In this document: one piece after another, positions 61,398-64,000 of the stretch
How the letters are laid out: the number at the start of each line of letters is the position of its first letter
Position numbering within the stretch: position 1 is the stretch's first letter
Assembly: GCF_003027925.1 (NCBI RefSeq)
Contig: NZ_PYPS01000014.1
Span: forward strand, 62,001-126,000
Direction: 5' to 3'
DNA: 64,000 nucleotides
Source: Micromonospora sp. RP3T
GTDB lineage: Bacteria; Actinomycetota; Actinomycetes; Mycobacteriales; Micromonosporaceae
The notes under the pieces: model-generated
Database searches by the model: none
What the model was told of the DNA's origin: nothing
What the model saw: only the letters and a program-made list of their open reading frames with translations
Made by a program: the position numbers and the translations under genes

Positions 61398-63521
61398 TCA
61401 GTTCCCGGCCGGCGCGCCGGCCGGACGCATCCCGGCCGCCGGGCCGGCGGGCGCCGGCGCGGGCACCTCGTCGGAGATGACCGCGCCGGTGAACTGCGCC
61501 CGGTAGAGCCGGGCGTACGCGCCGTCGGCGGCCACGAGCTGGTCGTGGGTGCCCTGCTCGACGATCCGGCCCTGCTCCATCATCAGGATCAGGTCGGCGT
61601 CGCGGATGGTGGACAGCCGGTGCGCGATGACGAAGCTGGTCCGGTCGGAACGCAGCGCCGCCATGGCGCGTTGGAGCAGCACCTCGGTACGGGTGTCCAC
61701 CGAGCTGGTGGCCTCGTCCAGGATCAGCAGCGACGGCTCGGCCAGGAACGCCCGCGCGATGGTGACGAGCTGCTTCTCGCCCGCGCTGACGTTGCTGCCC
61801 TCCTCGTCGATCACGGTGTCGTAGCCGTCCGGCAGGCTGCGCACGAACCGGTCCACGAACGTGGCCCGGGCCGCGGCCAGGATCTCCTCCTCGGTGGCGT
61901 CCGGCCGCCCGTAGGCGATGTTGTCCCGGATGGTGCCGCCGAAGAGCCAGGTGTCCTGGAGCACCATGCCGATCCGGCCACGCAGGTCGTCCCGGCGCAT
62001 GGTGCTGATGTCCACGCCGTCCAGCGTGATCCGCCCGGCGTCCAGCTCGTAGAAGCGCATCACCAGGTTGACCAGGGTGGTCTTGCCGGCACCGGTGGGA
62101 CCGACGATGGCGACCGTGTGCCCCGGCTCGGCGACCAGGGAGAGGTCGTCGATCAGCGGCTTCTCCGGGTCGTACCGGAACGAGACGTGCTCGAACTCGA
62201 CCCGGCCGTGCGGGTCGGCGACCCGGGCCGGCTCGCCCGGGTCGCGGGTCTGCTCGTCGGCGTCCAGCACCGCGAAGACCCGCTCGGCCGAGGCCACCCC
62301 GGACTGGAGCAGGTTGGCCATCGACGCGACCTGGGTGAGTGGCTGGGTGAACTGCCGCGAGTACTGGATGAACGCCTGCACGTCGCCGAGGCTCATCGCG
62401 CCGGAGGCCACCCGCAGGCCGCCGACCACCGCGATCGCGACGTAGCTGAGGTTCCCGATGAAGAACATCGCCGGCATGATGATCCCGGAAACGAACTGCG
62501 CGCCGAAGCTGGCGGCGAACAGCTCGTCGTTCTTGGTCCGGAAGGCGGCCTCGACCTCCTTCTGCCGACCGAACACCTTGACCAGCTCGTGCCCGGTGTA
62601 CGCCTCCTCGATCTGCGCGTTCAGCTCACCGGTGTGGGTCCACTGGGCGATGAACTTGCGCTGCGACCGCTTGGCGATCTGGCCGGTGACGATCACCGAC
62701 AGCGGGATCGCGACCAGGGCCACCGACGCCAGCAGCGGCGAGATCCAGAACATCATCCCGAGTACGCCGACGACGGTGAGCAGCGAGGTGAGCAACTGGC
62801 TCAGCGTCTGCTGGAGCGTCTGCGAGATGTTGTCGATGTCGTTGGTGACCCGGCTGAGCAACTCGCCACGCGGCTGCTTGTCGAAGTAGGGCAGCGGCAG
62901 CCGGTTGAGCTTGTCCTCCACATCGGCGCGCAGGCGCAGCACGGTGCGTTGCACCACCCCGTTGAGCACCCAGCCTTGCGCCCACATCAGGATGCTGGCG
63001 ACCACGTAGAGCGCGACCGCGAACGCCAGCACCCGGCCCAGTCGGGGAAAGTCGATGCCGGCGCCGGGCACCACGTCCATCCGGGCCAGCATGTCGGCGA
63101 AGTTCCCGTTGCCCGAGGCCCGGGCCGCGGCCACCGCCGCCTCGGTGCTGGTGCCGGGCGGCAGTTGCCGACCGATCACCCCGTTGAAGATGATGTCGGT
63201 GGCGTGGCCGAGCACCTTCGGCCCGACCACGCTGAGCCCGACGCTGGCCAGCGCCAGGGCCAGCACCCCGGCGAGCGGGAGCCGGTGCGGCCGGAGCCGC
63301 CTCAGCAGCCGGCGCGCGGACGGGCCGAACCGCATCGCCTTCTCGGCCGGCATGCCCATGCTCATGTGCGGCGGGCCGCCTGGCCGTCGCCCAGCCGCCG
63401 GCAGCCGCTTCGGCTCGCCCCCCTGCTGCTGGGGTAGGGCGGTCGTGCTCTTCTTCCCGCTCATGCTGTGCCGGTTGGGCATGCCCTCACGGCCCTCGCT
63501 GCGCTCGGTGCGTTCGCTCAT
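61398..63521 (-). CDS. ABC exporter half-transporter (membrane plus ATPase), second of a pair
   Basis: A 707-residue fused exporter half. A polar N-terminal extension of about 75 residues with charged start [12 protein letters not shown] precedes six hydrophobic segments (about 85-390). A sizeable extracellular loop separates TM1 and TM2. The ATPase domain has Walker [10 protein letters not shown] near residue 477, Q-loop [16 protein letters not shown], signature [17 protein letters not shown] (SAGEK replacing SGGQ) and Walker [14 protein letters not shown]. It overlaps the upstream half by four bases (ATGA), so the two form a heterodimer. Drug or lipid export is typical; the substrate is unknown. 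Confidence 0.93.
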   Translation of the reverse strand: MSERTERSEGREGMPNRHSMSGKKSTTALPQQQGGEPKRLPAAGRRPGGPPHMSMGMPAEKAMRFGPSARRLLRRLRPHRLPLAGVLALALASVGLSVVGPKVLGHATDIIFNGVIGRQLPPGTSTEAAVAAARASGNGNFADMLARMDVVPGAGIDFPRLGRVLAFAVALYVVASILMWAQGWVLNGVVQRTVLRLRADVEDKLNRLPLPYFDKQPRGELLSRVTNDIDNISQTLQQTLSQLLTSLLTVVGVLGMMFWISPLLASVALVAIPLSVIVTGQIAKRSQRKFIAQWTHTGELNAQIEEAYTGHELVKVFGRQKEVEAAFRTKNDELFAASFGAQFVSGIIMPAMFFIGNLSYVAIAVVGGLRVASGAMSLGDVQAFIQYSRQFTQPLTQVASMANLLQSGVASAERVFAVLDADEQTRDPGEPARVADPHGRVEFEHVSFRYDPEKPLIDDLSLVAEPGHTVAIVGPTGAGKTTLVNLVMRFYELDAGRITLDGVDISTMRRDDLRGRIGMVLQDTWLFGGTIRDNIAYGRPDATEEEILAAARATFVDRFVRSLPDGYDTVIDEEGSNVSAGEKQLVTIARAFLAEPSLLILDEATSSVDTRTEVLLQRAMAALRSDRTSFVIAHRLSTIRDADLILMMEQGRIVEQGTHDQLVAADGAYARLYRAQFTGAVISDEVPAPAPAGPAAGMRPAGAPAGN

Positions 63522-64000
63522 GCCGGCACCCCCGCGGTCTGCTGGGACGCCACGATCTCGGCGTACGTCGGGCAGTTCTCCAGCAGTTCCTCGTGTCGTC
63601 CCATGCCGACGACACCCCCGTCCTCGAGCACGATGATCTGGTCGGCGTCGACGATCGTGGAGACCCGCTGGGCCACGATCACCACCGCCGCGTCCGCGGT
63701 GACCGGCTTGAGGGCGGCCCGCAGCCGGGCGTCCGTGCCGAGGTCGAGCGCGGAGAAGGAGTCGTCGAAGAGGTAGATCTCCGGTTTGCGGACCAGCGCG
63801 CGGGCGATCGCCAGGCGTTGCCGCTGGCCGCCGGAGACGTTCGTGCCACCCTGCGCGATCGGCGCGTCCAGCCCGCCCGGCATGTCTTCGACGAAGTCGC
63901 GCGCCTGGGCGATCTCCAGCGCTGTCCACAGGTCGGCGTCGGTGGCCGCCGGGTTGCCGTAGCGCAGGTTGCTCGCCACCGTGCCGGTGAACAGGTACGG
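63518..64000 (-). CDS. ABC exporter half-transporter, C-terminal end (partial)
   Basis: The gene runs off the right edge; the last 160 codons are visible. They cover the end of the ATPase domain: Q-loop region [15 protein letters not shown], signature [17 protein letters not shown], Walker [14 protein letters not shown], in which the catalytic Glu is replaced by Asp, and the H-loop replaced by VAQRVS (Gln at the His position). This half thus has a degenerate site of the kind found in heterodimeric exporters such as TM287/288, where the partner supplies the consensus catalytic glutamate and His (here DEATSS and IAHRLS in the downstream gene). Confidence 0.92.
   Translation of the reverse strand, partial: PYLFTGTVASNLRYGNPAATDADLWTALEIAQARDFVEDMPGGLDAPIAQGGTNVSGGQRQRLAIARALVRKPEIYLFDDSFSALDLGTDARLRAALKPVTADAAVVIVAQRVSTIVDADQIIVLEDGGVVGMGRHEELLENCPTYAEIVASQQTAGVPA

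Overview
The window is high-GC actinobacterial chromosome, most likely from a Micromonospora or a close relative in the Micromonosporaceae. Support comes from the strong G/C bias at third codon positions, frequent GTG and TTG starts, many start codons lying only 6 to 8 bases after a TANNNT -10 box (leaderless transcripts), a conservon signalling operon and the gene families present. I see no rRNA, tRNA, CRISPR array, intact insertion sequence or prophage. Almost everything looks like stable chromosomal core and near-core sequence.

Layout. 1-4728: end of a maltodextrin importer operon (malE end, malF, malG) and a GH13 glucanase. 4784-6859: a TetR regulator facing a membrane protein across two matching operators. 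7118-19173: a nucleoside import and salvage region, with a BMP lipoprotein, ATPase and two permeases, then cytidine deaminase, thymidine phosphorylase, adenosine deaminase and a uridine-kinase-like protein. 19366-29521: conservon cvnABCD followed, in opposite orientation, by an orphan solute-binding lipoprotein, a degenerate IS110-transposase-like protein carrying the same C-terminal tail as the conservon kinase, and an acidic conserved protein. 29668-38081: PadR with its membrane partner, cydABDC for cytochrome bd oxidase, and a BlaI/M56 pair. 38172-44716: deoC with two aldehyde-dehydrogenase genes, upp, a GPP34 protein and a phosphosugar mutase. The deo-type genes here complete the route that starts with thymidine phosphorylase at 14043. 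44766-57251: Ser/Thr kinase, acyl-CoA mutase large subunit, M20 hydrolase, DUF4349 lipoprotein, several small enzymes and an NAD(P)H dehydrogenase of the LpdA type. 56862-61323: small odd genes, including a membrane protein with a zinc motif, a decayed regulator, a DedA fusion, and a shortened threonyl-tRNA synthetase behind a threonine-rich leader peptide. 61398-64000: a pair of ABC exporter half-transporters.

The most unusual items are: (1) the domesticated IS110-like protein at 26077-28479, which has lost its catalytic acids and shares a C-terminal module with the adjacent conservon kinase; (2) a leaderless 17-residue leader peptide with three consecutive Thr codons plus a strong hairpin in front of an editing-less ThrRS, which looks like ribosome-mediated attenuation; (3) a CTG start codon for the nucleoside ABC ATPase; (4) a DedA gene read in frame into a small paralog of a decayed regulator; (5) a palindromic intergenic repeat that supplies the last codons of a gene.
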